Of a stretch of 64,000 nt of DNA, positions 53,867 to 63,513 are shown in pieces; position 1 is the stretch's first letter, and every line of letters begins with the position of its first letter. The translations under genes were made by a program, and so were the position numbers. The notes beneath the pieces are model-generated. The model was not told where the DNA came from and searched no databases. It was given only the letters and a program-made list of their open reading frames with translations. The DNA lies in contig OY970196.1 in NCBI GenBank assembly GCA_963708205.1, positions 124,001 to 188,000 on the forward strand. Reading direction: 5' to 3'. This stretch comes from CAVYTF01 sp963708205. Its GTDB lineage: Bacteria > Bacteroidota > Bacteroidia > Chitinophagales > Chitinophagaceae.

Positions 53867-55024
53867 TTAATTAGTTGTGAGCGCTTTATATTTTTTTTCA
53901 AAAAGATCAATATTTTTCTCAATAGAAAATTTAGCCATAATAGTTTCTCTTGCTTTTTTTCCTAAGTCAATTTTGTTATAATAATTATTTGAAAGCTGAA
54001 AAATAATATCGGAAAGCATATCTATATCATAGACATCACATACAAAACCATTGACATTATTTGTTATTACTTCCTCCATACCTCCGCATCGCGTCGATAC
54101 TACAGGCAATTGCATAGACATTGCTTCTAATGCAGCATTAGCAATACCTTCATACACACTTGGCAAGAAAAAAATATCTGCCATTTTGTAAAGTGAAATA
54201 ATTTCTTCACTGTTTTTTACACCAAGAAGTTCAATATTATTTTCTAATTCTAATTGATGTGTATGAAAAACAATTTCTTCTCTTTGCTCACCTTCACCAA
54301 TAATCAACCATTTGAAATTTAGATTTTTTTTCTGCAATTTTTTCATTGTTAGCAATCCTGTTAAATACCCTTTTTGAAAGGTTAATCTTCCAATACTTAA
54401 AATTATAAAAACATCATTTTGCAGTTTATTATTTTTATTTTTAAATAGATTCGTTTCGATACTTGGATAATTAATAAAGATTTTTTCAGGGTGGATGCAA
54501 AAGGGTAAAATAGTTTTTCGCATGTCCTGAGACACACAATGAATAGCATCAATCACCTTAAAAATTTCTTGTATTTTTTCTCTTCGTTTAATATCTGTTA
54601 ATAATTTCACTTTCTCCGCAGAACCGCGACAGCTAACGACCTTACGACCTTTCAAGTCTTTTATTCCATCAAGATAATCTATTGCAACTCCTGAAAATTC
54701 AAAGTGAATAATATCAGGTGAAAAAGTATTAATAATATTTAACCGAAGCTTTTTAAAAATCTTTTTTCGTCCTTTAAAAATATCATTCCTTAAAAAAAAG
54801 ATGGTTTTAAATGGATTTAAAAGTGTTTTTTTTAAAATATTTTTTTTTGTTAAAGAAAAAACATGAACTGCTTTATTATCTGGAAATAAATCATTAAAAA
54901 GTTGGTCATTCTTTTCAGCACAAACAACAAGAATCTTATTGTTTTTAGAAAGCCCCTTTACTTTATTGCTTATAAAAGTTTCACTGTAAGAAGGAAAAGT
55001 ATTAACTACTACAACGATCCTCAT
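53867..55024 (-). CDS. Glycosyltransferase family 4
   Basis: 385 residues from the ATG at 55024, overlapping the stop of asnB by one base. It starts MRIVVVVNTFPSYSETFISNKVKGL; the C-terminal nucleotide-sugar domain has LSIGRLTFQKGYLTGLLTM, WLIIGEGEQREE, GVKNSEEIISLYKMADIFFLPSVYEGIANAALEAMSMQLPVVSTRCGGMEEVI. Classical retaining GT4; sugar not predictable. Confidence 0.9.
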   Translation of the reverse strand: MRIVVVVNTFPSYSETFISNKVKGLSKNNKILVVCAEKNDQLFNDLFPDNKAVHVFSLTKKNILKKTLLNPFKTIFFLRNDIFKGRKKIFKKLRLNIINTFSPDIIHFEFSGVAIDYLDGIKDLKGRKVVSCRGSAEKVKLLTDIKRREKIQEIFKVIDAIHCVSQDMRKTILPFCIHPEKIFINYPSIETNLFKNKNNKLQNDVFIILSIGRLTFQKGYLTGLLTMKKLQKKNLNFKWLIIGEGEQREEIVFHTHQLELENNIELLGVKNSEEIISLYKMADIFFLPSVYEGIANAALEAMSMQLPVVSTRCGGMEEVITNNVNGFVCDVYDIDMLSDIIFQLSNNYYNKIDLGKKARETIMAKFSIEKNIDLFEKKYKALTTN

Positions 55025-56874
55025 CAATTTTTATATTTATTACAATGCGTACTCTCCCAATTTACAAGCGAATAAATTGCCCAAATAAACCAGCCCCAGT
55101 TTTCTTTATCCGTCATATGTTTTGTCAAGAGCAGTTCTAATTTTTTTTTATTAAAAAATATTGCAAGCGGGGAAGGCATATCTAAAATTTTCTCTTCAAC
55201 TTCTTTTCTTATCTCTTTGCGCAACCAATCGTCAATGGGAATTATAAATCCTTTTTTTGGCTGCATTACTAATTCAGCATTTGATTTTTCTATGAGTAAT
55301 TTTTTAAGATTGATTTTACCATCATTTCTACTTATACAATCCTGATAATTTGTTTGCAAGCTATAATCAAGCATTGCATTACTCAAAAAAGGAACGCGAA
55401 CTTCGAGGCTATGAAACATAGATGCTCTGTCAACTTTTAGTAAAATGCGTTGCAAATGAATGTCCATTTCGAGCTTGCGAATCATTTCCATTAAATCAAT
55501 TTCTGAATTTAATTTTCCTTTATAAAAGTGTTCACATTCGTTATAGAAAAAAGCTTTGCTAACTGAGGCTTTACAAATTTTCGGCAACCAGAATGTGGCG
55601 CCTGTTATAAAAAAAGATGAGTAATAATATTCCATAAAATCAGCAGCATTCCAATGACGAAGAAGATGCGTTGCAGATCTGTTTTTAATTTTACCAAGCA
55701 ACAACTTTACTCTTCTTGCCCACATACTTTTTTGATAAAATGGAATAAAGTTTAATGCTTTTCTATTGCGAGGATATCCCCAAAAAAGTTCGTCGCCACC
55801 ATCCCCGCTTAATGCAACGGTTACTTTTTCTTTTGCAAATTTTGAAAGCATTAAAACAGGCAACGATGAAAAGTCTGCAAAAGGTTCTGAAAACGCTTCT
55901 GCATTATCCTCAATTAAGTTTAAAAGATTGGAAGATGCTATAAACTTACATCTATGTTCTGTATGGAATAAATCAGCAAATGCTTTTGCAGCTTCACTTT
56001 CATCCATATTACTATTTTGTATGCCAATAGTAAAAGATTGTAACTCTGTATGTTTATTTGCAAAATAACTTACTAATGTGCTGTCAACTCCCCCAGACAT
56101 AAATGTGCCAACAGGCACATCGCTAATAAGCTGCGAGCTGACTGAAGTATTTAAAATATTTTCTAAAGTATTGCTTTTTTGAAACGAGCCTGAACCATAT
56201 GAATAATAACAAATCTCTTTTATTTCCTTTGCTGAGATAGAAAAATAATAGCCGTGTGGAAGTAATTTTGTATTATTAACAATGCCCGAATTTTCAGGAA
56301 CATATCCTAAAGAAAGATAAGAGGAAATTGCAGTTTCATCAAAATTATTGTTTTTAAAAAAACTATGATTTATAAGATGATCATACTGTGAACTGAAAAC
56401 AACGCCATCTTTTGAAATGCCTATGTACAAAGGCTTTACGCCCATCCTATCTCTTGCAAGAATTACTGAATTATTTTGTTGGTTATAAAATGAAAAAGCA
56501 AAAATGCCATCAATAGTTTGTAATGTTTTATCAACCCCAAGATGCATAAGTGCGTATAATAAAACTTCAGTATCCGAGGTAGAATGGAAATTACTTCGAA
56601 AAGGTTTTAACAATCTTATCAAAACATCAGTGTTGTAAATTTCACCATTGAAAGTGATGCAGAAATTACCACAATCACTATGCATAGGTTGATTACCACA
56701 TTCACTCAAATCTCTTATAGCAAGCCGTGTAAATGCAGTGATATAGCTTTTATCATTATGCCAAATATTTTGGCCATCAGGCCCACGATGTTTCATAGTG
56801 GATAAACACCATTTAAAGTAATTTATTTGAAGATCGATTTTTTCAAAAACATACATGCCTGCTATTCCGCACAT
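55024..56874 (-). CDS. asnB: Asparagine synthase (glutamine-hydrolysing) type amidotransferase
   Basis: 616 residues. Class II glutaminase domain with catalytic Cys2 (MCGIAG), the FNGEIYN loop and RHRGPDG. The synthetase half has the PP-loop SGGVDS (about 257-262), ALSGDGGDELFWGYPR and DRASMFHSLEVRVPFL. Inside a polysaccharide operon such enzymes often make sugar amides (for example uronamides) rather than asparagine; both are possible. Complete, with all catalytic residues present. Confidence 0.92.
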   Translation of the reverse strand: MCGIAGMYVFEKIDLQINYFKWCLSTMKHRGPDGQNIWHNDKSYITAFTRLAIRDLSECGNQPMHSDCGNFCITFNGEIYNTDVLIRLLKPFRSNFHSTSDTEVLLYALMHLGVDKTLQTIDGIFAFSFYNQQNNSVILARDRMGVKPLYIGISKDGVVFSSQYDHLINHSFFKNNNFDETAISSYLSLGYVPENSGIVNNTKLLPHGYYFSISAKEIKEICYYSYGSGSFQKSNTLENILNTSVSSQLISDVPVGTFMSGGVDSTLVSYFANKHTELQSFTIGIQNSNMDESEAAKAFADLFHTEHRCKFIASSNLLNLIEDNAEAFSEPFADFSSLPVLMLSKFAKEKVTVALSGDGGDELFWGYPRNRKALNFIPFYQKSMWARRVKLLLGKIKNRSATHLLRHWNAADFMEYYYSSFFITGATFWLPKICKASVSKAFFYNECEHFYKGKLNSEIDLMEMIRKLEMDIHLQRILLKVDRASMFHSLEVRVPFLSNAMLDYSLQTNYQDCISRNDGKINLKKLLIEKSNAELVMQPKKGFIIPIDDWLRKEIRKEVEEKILDMPSPLAIFFNKKKLELLLTKHMTDKENWGWFIWAIYSLVNWESTHCNKYKN

Positions 56875-56888
56875 TATTGGTAGAAGAG

Positions 56889-57506
56889 TTATTTGATTAC
56901 CTGTAATAAAACACTTGACACCTTAAATCTAATTCCAAAAAAATACTTTATTCGCTCCCGATAACCCCACAAAAGAAATTTTGATTTTTTTATAGGATAA
57001 TATTTTTTATCATCGATACGAATTATTTCTTCATTTATAACATTTACCATTCCATCTTCAAACAAGGATACAATTTCTTTTGGCTTCGGACGAAACCCAT
57101 TATCAATAGGATCATTATGCAATCTATATTTATATGGAACTGTAATTAATACATACCCATTTTTTCTTGTTAGCGTAAAAAGATTATCAATCACAATACT
57201 AATATTCTTGACATGTTCTAACATATTTGTACAAAGAGTTAACGAAAAAAAATTAGCATACTCTTTTGCAAATAAAGCGTCCGACACATTTGCAACTACA
57301 TCAACCCCATTTTCTTTTTTAAGATCAACATGTACAATTTTCCAACCATTTTTTTCAAGTGGCTTAATAATATTTTCATGAATGTGTGGTTGAACAATTG
57401 TTCTGAAATAGGCAGTTGATGAACCAAGATTTGCAACTAAATTATTTTCATCGGGCTGAAGCGAAGACAAAATTCGATTGATCCATTGAGCTTCTTCAAT
57501 GAACAT
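56889..57506 (-). CDS. Class I SAM-dependent methyltransferase
   Basis: 205 residues. VANLGSSTAYFR (weak SAM motif I, about 24-35), IVHVDLKKENGVDVVANVSD (motif II), SLTLCTNMLEHVKNIS (the Met-Leu-Glu-His motif of the methyltransferase 11 type) and NGYVLITVPYKYRLHNDP. It could methylate a sugar or the lipid-linked intermediate. Overlaps the preceding GT4 gene by 11 bp. Confidence 0.85.
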   Translation of the reverse strand: MFIEEAQWINRILSSLQPDENNLVANLGSSTAYFRTIVQPHIHENIIKPLEKNGWKIVHVDLKKENGVDVVANVSDALFAKEYANFFSLTLCTNMLEHVKNISIVIDNLFTLTRKNGYVLITVPYKYRLHNDPIDNGFRPKPKEIVSLFEDGMVNVINEEIIRIDDKKYYPIKKSKFLLWGYRERIKYFFGIRFKVSSVLLQVIK

Positions 57507-58746
57507 AAAAGTTCTGTTTTGCTTTTATAAAAACGTCGCGATATTTTTTTGCAACTGCATCAAGTGTATAATTTTCCAATGTTTTTCTATAGCCATTATT
57601 CCCCATTTTATCGCGCAACATTTCATCATTTGCCAAACGCAAAATTTTTTTTTCTAAATCTTCATAATCACCGGGAACAAATAAAAGCCCATCAGTTTCG
57701 TTTTCAACTACTGATTTTATTGCGCCGATTGAAGTACCGATTACAGGTTTTTTGCAAGCCCATGCTTCAAGAAAAACCATACCGAACGATTCGTTTTCTG
57801 AAGAGGAAACAAAAATATCAAGGGCATTAAATAAATTTATTTTTTGTTCCAGACTTAAATCAGTTTCAAAAAAGATTCTTGTTTGAAGTTCCTTATCAAA
57901 ATCATTTATCAACAATTTTAATTTAGTTATATAATCAGCATTTTGATAGCCGCCAATAACAAGATTTATATTTTTATTTGAATTAAAACAAAGATTGAAT
58001 GCTTTTAATAATACTTCTATATTTTTTGTAAATTCAATTCTGCCGATATATCCTATAAGAATATCTAGCGGTTGTAAACTTAGCTTTTGCCTGTAAATAT
58101 CTCGCTTTCCTTTGTTAAATAATTGAATGTCTATACATGAACCACCTGTAATAACTTTTTTTTCATCGACTCCTAATTGTACAAGCCTTTGTTTTTCATA
58201 ATCAGTATTTGAAATATAGAACTCGCTTTTTTTGATGGCTTCCAATGCAAGTTTGCTTAGAACTTTCTTATCTTCTTCAGCAAAATGAATAGCGCCTTGA
58301 AATACAAAAGGTTTTTTATTCTGTATTTTATTTCTATACAAGGGGTACAACATATAGAGATAATTAGAAGTACCAGCAAAAATCACTTCTGCCTTTGTTT
58401 TTTTAATTGCTGTTGTCAAAGCTGGCGACCATGGCCCAGACATATAACTGTTAACTGCTTCAGAAGTTTTATTAAAGAAAACTTTGAATGTCTTGCTGAT
58501 AATTTTCAAAAAAAATAAATGAAATCTAAAAAAATTGAAGCGTTTAATCGTTACATTATTTATTATCTCTTCAGTTTTTAAAATTTTTTTAAATTGTTTT
58601 TTATCAGGCCCGAAATATGAATTTGTGGTATAAACTTCCACATCATCTGCGAAATCATTTGCTAAGTTCTCTGCAAGATTTTGAAAAAAAATCTGTGTAC
58701 CGCCAACAGAAGGATAATAATTTTGCACAACAAATAAAATTTTCAT
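57496..58746 (-). CDS. Glycosyltransferase family 4
   Basis: 416 residues. N-terminal VVQNYYPSVGGTQIFFQNLAENLA, then YIGRIEFTKNIEVLLKAF, NLVIGGYQNADY, and the EX7E motif SSSENESFGMVFLEAWACKKPVIGT. It is a close homologue of its upstream neighbour (58743-60005): both have PxxGGxQ, FDKELQTR/DNKIKP, SFG-VFLEAWAC and the same spacing, so they look like tandem duplicates that have diverged in substrate. The first ATG overlaps the neighbour's stop by 4 bp. Confidence 0.9.
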   Translation of the reverse strand: MKILFVVQNYYPSVGGTQIFFQNLAENLANDFADDVEVYTTNSYFGPDKKQFKKILKTEEIINNVTIKRFNFFRFHLFFLKIISKTFKVFFNKTSEAVNSYMSGPWSPALTTAIKKTKAEVIFAGTSNYLYMLYPLYRNKIQNKKPFVFQGAIHFAEEDKKVLSKLALEAIKKSEFYISNTDYEKQRLVQLGVDEKKVITGGSCIDIQLFNKGKRDIYRQKLSLQPLDILIGYIGRIEFTKNIEVLLKAFNLCFNSNKNINLVIGGYQNADYITKLKLLINDFDKELQTRIFFETDLSLEQKINLFNALDIFVSSSENESFGMVFLEAWACKKPVIGTSIGAIKSVVENETDGLLFVPGDYEDLEKKILRLANDEMLRDKMGNNGYRKTLENYTLDAVAKKYRDVFIKAKQNFYVH

Positions 58747-60005
58747 TTATTAATCATGTCAACTTTTAATGCAGAGTGGAAGTTTTGAAGGGCCATCAAA
58801 TACGCTTGGCGATATTTTTCAGTGATTATTTTCCAGTTGAAATCTTTCGACGCTTTTTGGTAGCCGCCATTACCAAATTGTTCACGAAGGTTTTTATTAT
58901 TTATTAGCAAAGTAAGTTTTTGAGATAAACATTTTTCATTCCCTGATTCAAACAAAAAGCCATTTTTATCTTTATCTATTAAAGTGGATAATGCTTCCAA
59001 ATTAGCTGCAACAACAGGTTTGCGGCACGCCCAAGCTTCAAGGAATACGACACCAAAAGACTCTCCTTTGGATGCTAAAACAAAAATATCCATTGCATTA
59101 AAAAGTATAGGCTTTATTTTATTATCAAAGTTTTCGACTAAAATCACCGGTAATTTTTTATTCTCAATAATTTCTTTTAACTCCTGCACATATTCAGTCG
59201 AGGTACCAGCTAAAAGCAATTTTACTTTTTTATTTTCCAAATAAATATTTGCAAAAGCATTCAATAACAATTCTGTCCCCTTCCCTTTTGAAAGTCTGCC
59301 AATATGTGCAATTAATATTTCATCAGCGGCAATATTATTTTGCTGTCTCCACAATAAAACAGTTTCTTTATCACATAGAAATTCGTCAACATCAACGCCC
59401 GTACCCACTGTAATTATTTTATTTTCATGAACACCATAAGTAATCATTTTATTCTTTTCAAACTCAGTATTTGCAATGTAAATATCACAGGCTTTTGCCC
59501 TTTTAATTAAAGGAGAATTAATTTTATGCATGTAATGCAAGTGAATCGAGCCATACAAAACAAACGGTTTTGGGTTTTTATATCGGAATCGAAAAAAAGG
59601 ATAATCGCAAAAATTATATTGTGCAGTTGTTGCCATTATTACGTCTGCATCAGTGTTATCCATAAAATCTTTTATTCCTTTACAATCCAATCCCCATCTA
59701 TATTTCATAATGCTGTAAGGCAAACCTTTTTTTTTAGTTTTAGCAAAAATTTTATTTATAAAAGTTAATAAAAAGTAATGCCATCTTCTGAAATTAAACC
59801 GATAAATACTAACATTATTTATAATTTCAAAAGAAGGCTTTACTTTTTTATAAATTTTCATTTCAGGTGCATACAATGAATTGCTTGTTATAACTTCCAC
59901 ATCATCTCTATAAAATTCAACAAGCTTTTCAGAAATATTTTTCATGGTATATTGAGGTCCACCATGCGCAGGAAAATAATTAGAACAAACATGCAATATC
60001 TTCAT
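58743..60005 (-). CDS. Glycosyltransferase family 4
   Basis: 420 residues. Begins MKILHVCSNYFPAHGGPQYTMKNISEKLVEFY; C-terminal IAHIGRLSKGKGTELLLNAF, KLLLAGTSTEYVQELKEII, LASKGESFGVVFLEAWACRKPVVAANLEA. Paralogue of the following gene. 4-bp overlaps at both ends suggest translational coupling. Confidence 0.9.
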   Translation of the reverse strand: MKILHVCSNYFPAHGGPQYTMKNISEKLVEFYRDDVEVITSNSLYAPEMKIYKKVKPSFEIINNVSIYRFNFRRWHYFLLTFINKIFAKTKKKGLPYSIMKYRWGLDCKGIKDFMDNTDADVIMATTAQYNFCDYPFFRFRYKNPKPFVLYGSIHLHYMHKINSPLIKRAKACDIYIANTEFEKNKMITYGVHENKIITVGTGVDVDEFLCDKETVLLWRQQNNIAADEILIAHIGRLSKGKGTELLLNAFANIYLENKKVKLLLAGTSTEYVQELKEIIENKKLPVILVENFDNKIKPILFNAMDIFVLASKGESFGVVFLEAWACRKPVVAANLEALSTLIDKDKNGFLFESGNEKCLSQKLTLLINNKNLREQFGNGGYQKASKDFNWKIITEKYRQAYLMALQNFHSALKVDMINK

Positions 60006-61393
60006 CTCGTAAAAAATTCCTTTAATTTGTCTACAACTCTTTCTGAAGATTTACCATCAGTAAAAGTGATAATTTCTTCCACACAATTTTTACAATTTTG
60101 ATTATACTTTTCCGGATTTTTCAAAGCATCATTTACCAAATCAATAAGTTGTTTTTGTGAATATGCAAGATGAACTGCTTTGGATTTTATTATCGGTAAA
60201 TAATGTTCCTGCTCATACATTTTTCGAAGACCTTTCTGAGCACGAGGTTGAATGCAATCATACGCAGGAGCAATTTGAGGCTTATTGAAAATGCTTCCAT
60301 CAACTGCCATGGTAGAACAAAGATTAATATGAACATCAGTATATTTTAGCGTGGAGACAAGTTTCATAATGTCTTTCATAGTCACGTTTGAATAATCAAG
60401 TTTAACGTCACCATGCGGTGCACTGTCGTAAAAAATGAATTCAGATTCACCAACAAATTTTTTCCATCTATCTATTTTGTCGTGCGGATGAGAACGAAAT
60501 AGAATAACAACATTTTCCTCAATTAAATTTTTTTGAATTGCTTCTTTCAAATGTTTTAAATATTGAGGTTCATTCGGAAAAAGACTTGCTGAACTTCCGC
60601 TATATAAAATGATTTTTTTAGTTAGCGGAATATTCATTGATTCAACCCACTCTTTTTTTGAGTTCGCAAAGTTGGTATTAAAATGAAAATCAAATTGCGG
60701 CGGGCCGCAAATAATTATTGATTGCTTTACTCCAATTCGTTCTAATTCAGCTTTATTATATTTATTCCACACGATATAATGATCGAAAAATATTGCAGGC
60801 CAGCCACGTTTAGTAATATTGTCAAAAGAGCTTATAAAAGAAACTATTGGAATATTCAACTCTTTACAAACCCTTCCGATTAATTCTATCTCGTAAAGAA
60901 AAGGAGTTAAAGTATATAAACCTTGAAGGTCCAATGAAATCAACCATTGTTTATAAATGCTATAGCATTTCTGCTCATTTATTAACTGCTTTTCTTGTGC
61001 AATAAATTTATTTATTAAGTTGGGGAAAAAGATTGGTGGAAAGACATCTTTTAACCAAACAATTTTTTTTTTAATTTTCTTTTTAAAGGAATAAAAATTA
61101 CTGAGATATTTTTCTTGAATTCTCGTACTTGAAGTTTGCAAAACATTGTTGTAGTACCATGTATTGATTTTCGCCCTTAGTCTTAAAAAATCATTGTTAA
61201 CCTTAAAAGCTGGTATTCTATGGACTTCAAAGCCTTCATTTTTTAATTCACTTATCAAATCTTCCTGATCCCATAAAATGCAAACAACAGGTTCACAAAA
61301 AAATTTCAAATGTTTTAATAATCCTGTACGAACAATATGTGTAATAGAGGTTTGGCCAACTATTGTTACTAAAATTCTTTTTTTATCAATCAA
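60002..61393 (-). CDS. GT-B type protein resembling CDP-glycerol glycerophosphotransferases
   Basis: 463 residues, start TTG (61393), preceded at once by an in-frame TGA. GT-B features: a short N-terminal domain (TIVGQTSITHIVRTGLL), VSFISSFDNITKRGW, ICGPPQFDFHF, then IILYSGSSASLFPNE, VVILFRSHPHDKIDRW and YTDVHINLCSTMAVDGSIFNKPQIAPAYD, the pattern of the donor domain of CDP-glycerol:poly transferases and related UDP-sugar enzymes. No signal or TM. It may transfer a phosphopolyol or sugar. The exact family is uncertain. Confidence 0.6.
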   Translation of the reverse strand: MIDKKRILVTIVGQTSITHIVRTGLLKHLKFFCEPVVCILWDQEDLISELKNEGFEVHRIPAFKVNNDFLRLRAKINTWYYNNVLQTSSTRIQEKYLSNFYSFKKKIKKKIVWLKDVFPPIFFPNLINKFIAQEKQLINEQKCYSIYKQWLISLDLQGLYTLTPFLYEIELIGRVCKELNIPIVSFISSFDNITKRGWPAIFFDHYIVWNKYNKAELERIGVKQSIIICGPPQFDFHFNTNFANSKKEWVESMNIPLTKKIILYSGSSASLFPNEPQYLKHLKEAIQKNLIEENVVILFRSHPHDKIDRWKKFVGESEFIFYDSAPHGDVKLDYSNVTMKDIMKLVSTLKYTDVHINLCSTMAVDGSIFNKPQIAPAYDCIQPRAQKGLRKMYEQEHYLPIIKSKAVHLAYSQKQLIDLVNDALKNPEKYNQNCKNCVEEIITFTDGKSSERVVDKLKEFFTR

Positions 61394-61411
61394 TCAAAAA
61401 ATATTAGCGTA

Positions 61412-62362
61412 CTAATTATCGATCTTTATCCAGCCTGGATAATAAATATCTTTATAATTAAAATGCGATTTATTATACCATCGTTTTGGTACAACAACAA
61501 TTTTCCGTTTTTGCTTATTCAAATAAGCAGCCCACCAGCTAAAAGTGCTATTTGTCATAACCACATTTTTACATTGCATTATTAAATAAAAATCTTCAAT
61601 ATTATTTTTTGTAATGTTATTGCTTACAAATGTTACCGGTAAATGTTGCGGTATATATTTTTTCGCCATTACTTCATCATCCGAAAAAACATATAAATGC
61701 AAATCGTTGCCTTTTTGTTTCTGTATATAATTTATTCCATTACTAAAATAACTTGCTGCTATTTCACCATACAATTTTAAGTTTTCAGGAATTTTCCTGT
61801 CTGTGCAGCGAACATGAATTGCAATACTTTCTGCATTGTGCATTTCATTACTAATTGGTTTTAAATGAGTAATTAAATTCTCTCTTATAGTGAAATCATT
61901 TTTAATTATATCCTCATATTTTTGAAAATATTTATAACTCATCCAATATCCTTTTAAGAATACAGGATTTGTTGCTTTAAAAAAATTTTTATCATAATAA
62001 AATTGCCGCTCTTCATACACTTTTCTTAAATGAGGTGGACTATACAAATAAAATATTTCATATGCAGTACGAGCACCTAATCTTTCATTATAAGGTAAAC
62101 CTTTAATCCTTTTATTTGGAAAAAATTTATTCCATGAGCGACGCACAGGATGAGAAAATGTAAACGTACTGAGGTCTTCTTCAGTTGCTATGTCAGGAGC
62201 AATTTCAAAATATTTCTCCAACTCGTATTCACGCAAGTTATAACCGGCATAAGAGTTCGTACACACTTTTAACGGTGTTTGTAAATGCAGTGATAATGCA
62301 CGCCCTGCTGCATATTGAAACATTTGATTACCCAATCCCATCATAATATTAGTGACAACCAT
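61412..62362 (-). CDS. Alpha-1,2-fucosyltransferase-type glycosyltransferase (GT11)
   Basis: 316 residues. GLGNQMFQYAAGRALS (about 9-24) is the GT11 signature; HVRCTDRKI (near 187) is the HxRR-x-D motif that binds GDP-fucose; and CKNVVMTNSTFSWWAAYLN is the third motif. Complete length. It should transfer fucose from GDP-fucose to the polysaccharide. GDP-fucose synthesis genes are not in the window. Confidence 0.93.
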   Translation of the reverse strand: MVVTNIMMGLGNQMFQYAAGRALSLHLQTPLKVCTNSYAGYNLREYELEKYFEIAPDIATEEDLSTFTFSHPVRRSWNKFFPNKRIKGLPYNERLGARTAYEIFYLYSPPHLRKVYEERQFYYDKNFFKATNPVFLKGYWMSYKYFQKYEDIIKNDFTIRENLITHLKPISNEMHNAESIAIHVRCTDRKIPENLKLYGEIAASYFSNGINYIQKQKGNDLHLYVFSDDEVMAKKYIPQHLPVTFVSNNITKNNIEDFYLIMQCKNVVMTNSTFSWWAAYLNKQKRKIVVVPKRWYNKSHFNYKDIYYPGWIKIDN

Positions 62363-62406
62363 TAAATTTTTAAGAGATTCTTTTGCAAGATTTTCACCAT
62401 ATAACT

Positions 62407-63513
62407 TTAAGAAGTGTAAAAAAATTTAATCGCATTGCATATATGCTCAACATGTTTTTTTGTTATACCGGGATAAATTGGCAGGCTTAAACAGGTATTA
62501 GCGATTGTTTCAGCAATTGGAAAATCTCCTTTTTTAAAACCTAAATACTTATATGCTTTTTGTAAATGCGGGGGAACCGGATAATGTATTAAAGTTTCAA
62601 CGCCTTTGCTTTTTAGAAAATCTTGCAATTGCTTCCTTTTTTTTACACGCACAACATATAAATGATAAACATGAGTTGCTTCTGCATTTTTGTAAGGTAA
62701 AATCACTTGATCAATATTATTGAGTAAATCATTATACCAGGATGCAACTTCTTTTTTTTGTTCTGTAAATTGATTTAAATATTTAAGCTTAATTGATAAA
62801 AAAGCAGCCTGCACTTCATCCAGTCTTTTGTTATATCCAATTATATCATTGTAATATTTTTTATTGCTCCCATAATTGCGAAGCATTTTTATTTTATCAG
62901 CTAAAATATTATCGTTTGTTGTAATTGCACCGGCATCTCCCAATGCACCTAAGTTTTTTCCGGGATAAAAACTTGTTGCATTTACATCGCCCCAACTGCC
63001 TGTAATTTTATTTTTATATGTTGCTCCATGTGCCTGTGCATTATCTTCAATAACAAATAGTTTATTTTTTTTTGCAAATTTCATTACAGCTTCCATGTCG
63101 CAGCTTTGGCCATACAAATGCACAGGTATAATTGCTTTGGTTGAAGATGTGACTGCACCTTGTGCATTTTGAATGTTGATGTTATAAGTTTGAATATCAG
63201 GTTCAACAAAAACAGGTTTAGCACCTACATGCGATAGTGCCAAAACCGTTGCTATATATGTATTTGAGGGCACAATAACTTCATCATCTTTACCAATGCC
63301 GAGGGCAAGTAAACAAAGTATCAAAGCATCTAACCCATTGCTGACACCAACGCAATGTTTCGTTTGATTGTATAGTGCGTATTCTTTTTCAAATTGGTTA
63401 ACTGAAGGCCCTAAAATATATTGTTTTTGTTCAAATACTTTTTCAAATGATGCAAATATTTCTTTTTTAATTACTGTGTTAGTATAATCAAATGATAAAA
63501 AAGGAATGTTCAT
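62407..63513 (-). CDS. dTDP-3-keto-6-deoxyhexose aminotransferase (FdtB/QdtB-like)
   Basis: 368 residues, DegT family. SNGLDALILCLLALGIG, PSNTYIATVLALSHVGAKPVFVEPD, EDNAQAHGATYKN and the PLP lysine in SFYPGKNLGALGDAGAI (the G-K-N-L-G pattern of the FdtB/QdtB subgroup, which aminates at C3). It neighbours an FdtC/QdtC-like acetyltransferase, so the sugar is likely dTDP-Fuc3NAc or Qui3NAc. The 3,4-ketoisomerase (FdtA/QdtA) is expected to the right. Confidence 0.88.
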   Translation of the reverse strand: MNIPFLSFDYTNTVIKKEIFASFEKVFEQKQYILGPSVNQFEKEYALYNQTKHCVGVSNGLDALILCLLALGIGKDDEVIVPSNTYIATVLALSHVGAKPVFVEPDIQTYNINIQNAQGAVTSSTKAIIPVHLYGQSCDMEAVMKFAKKNKLFVIEDNAQAHGATYKNKITGSWGDVNATSFYPGKNLGALGDAGAITTNDNILADKIKMLRNYGSNKKYYNDIIGYNKRLDEVQAAFLSIKLKYLNQFTEQKKEVASWYNDLLNNIDQVILPYKNAEATHVYHLYVVRVKKRKQLQDFLKSKGVETLIHYPVPPHLQKAYKYLGFKKGDFPIAETIANTCLSLPIYPGITKKHVEHICNAIKFFYTS

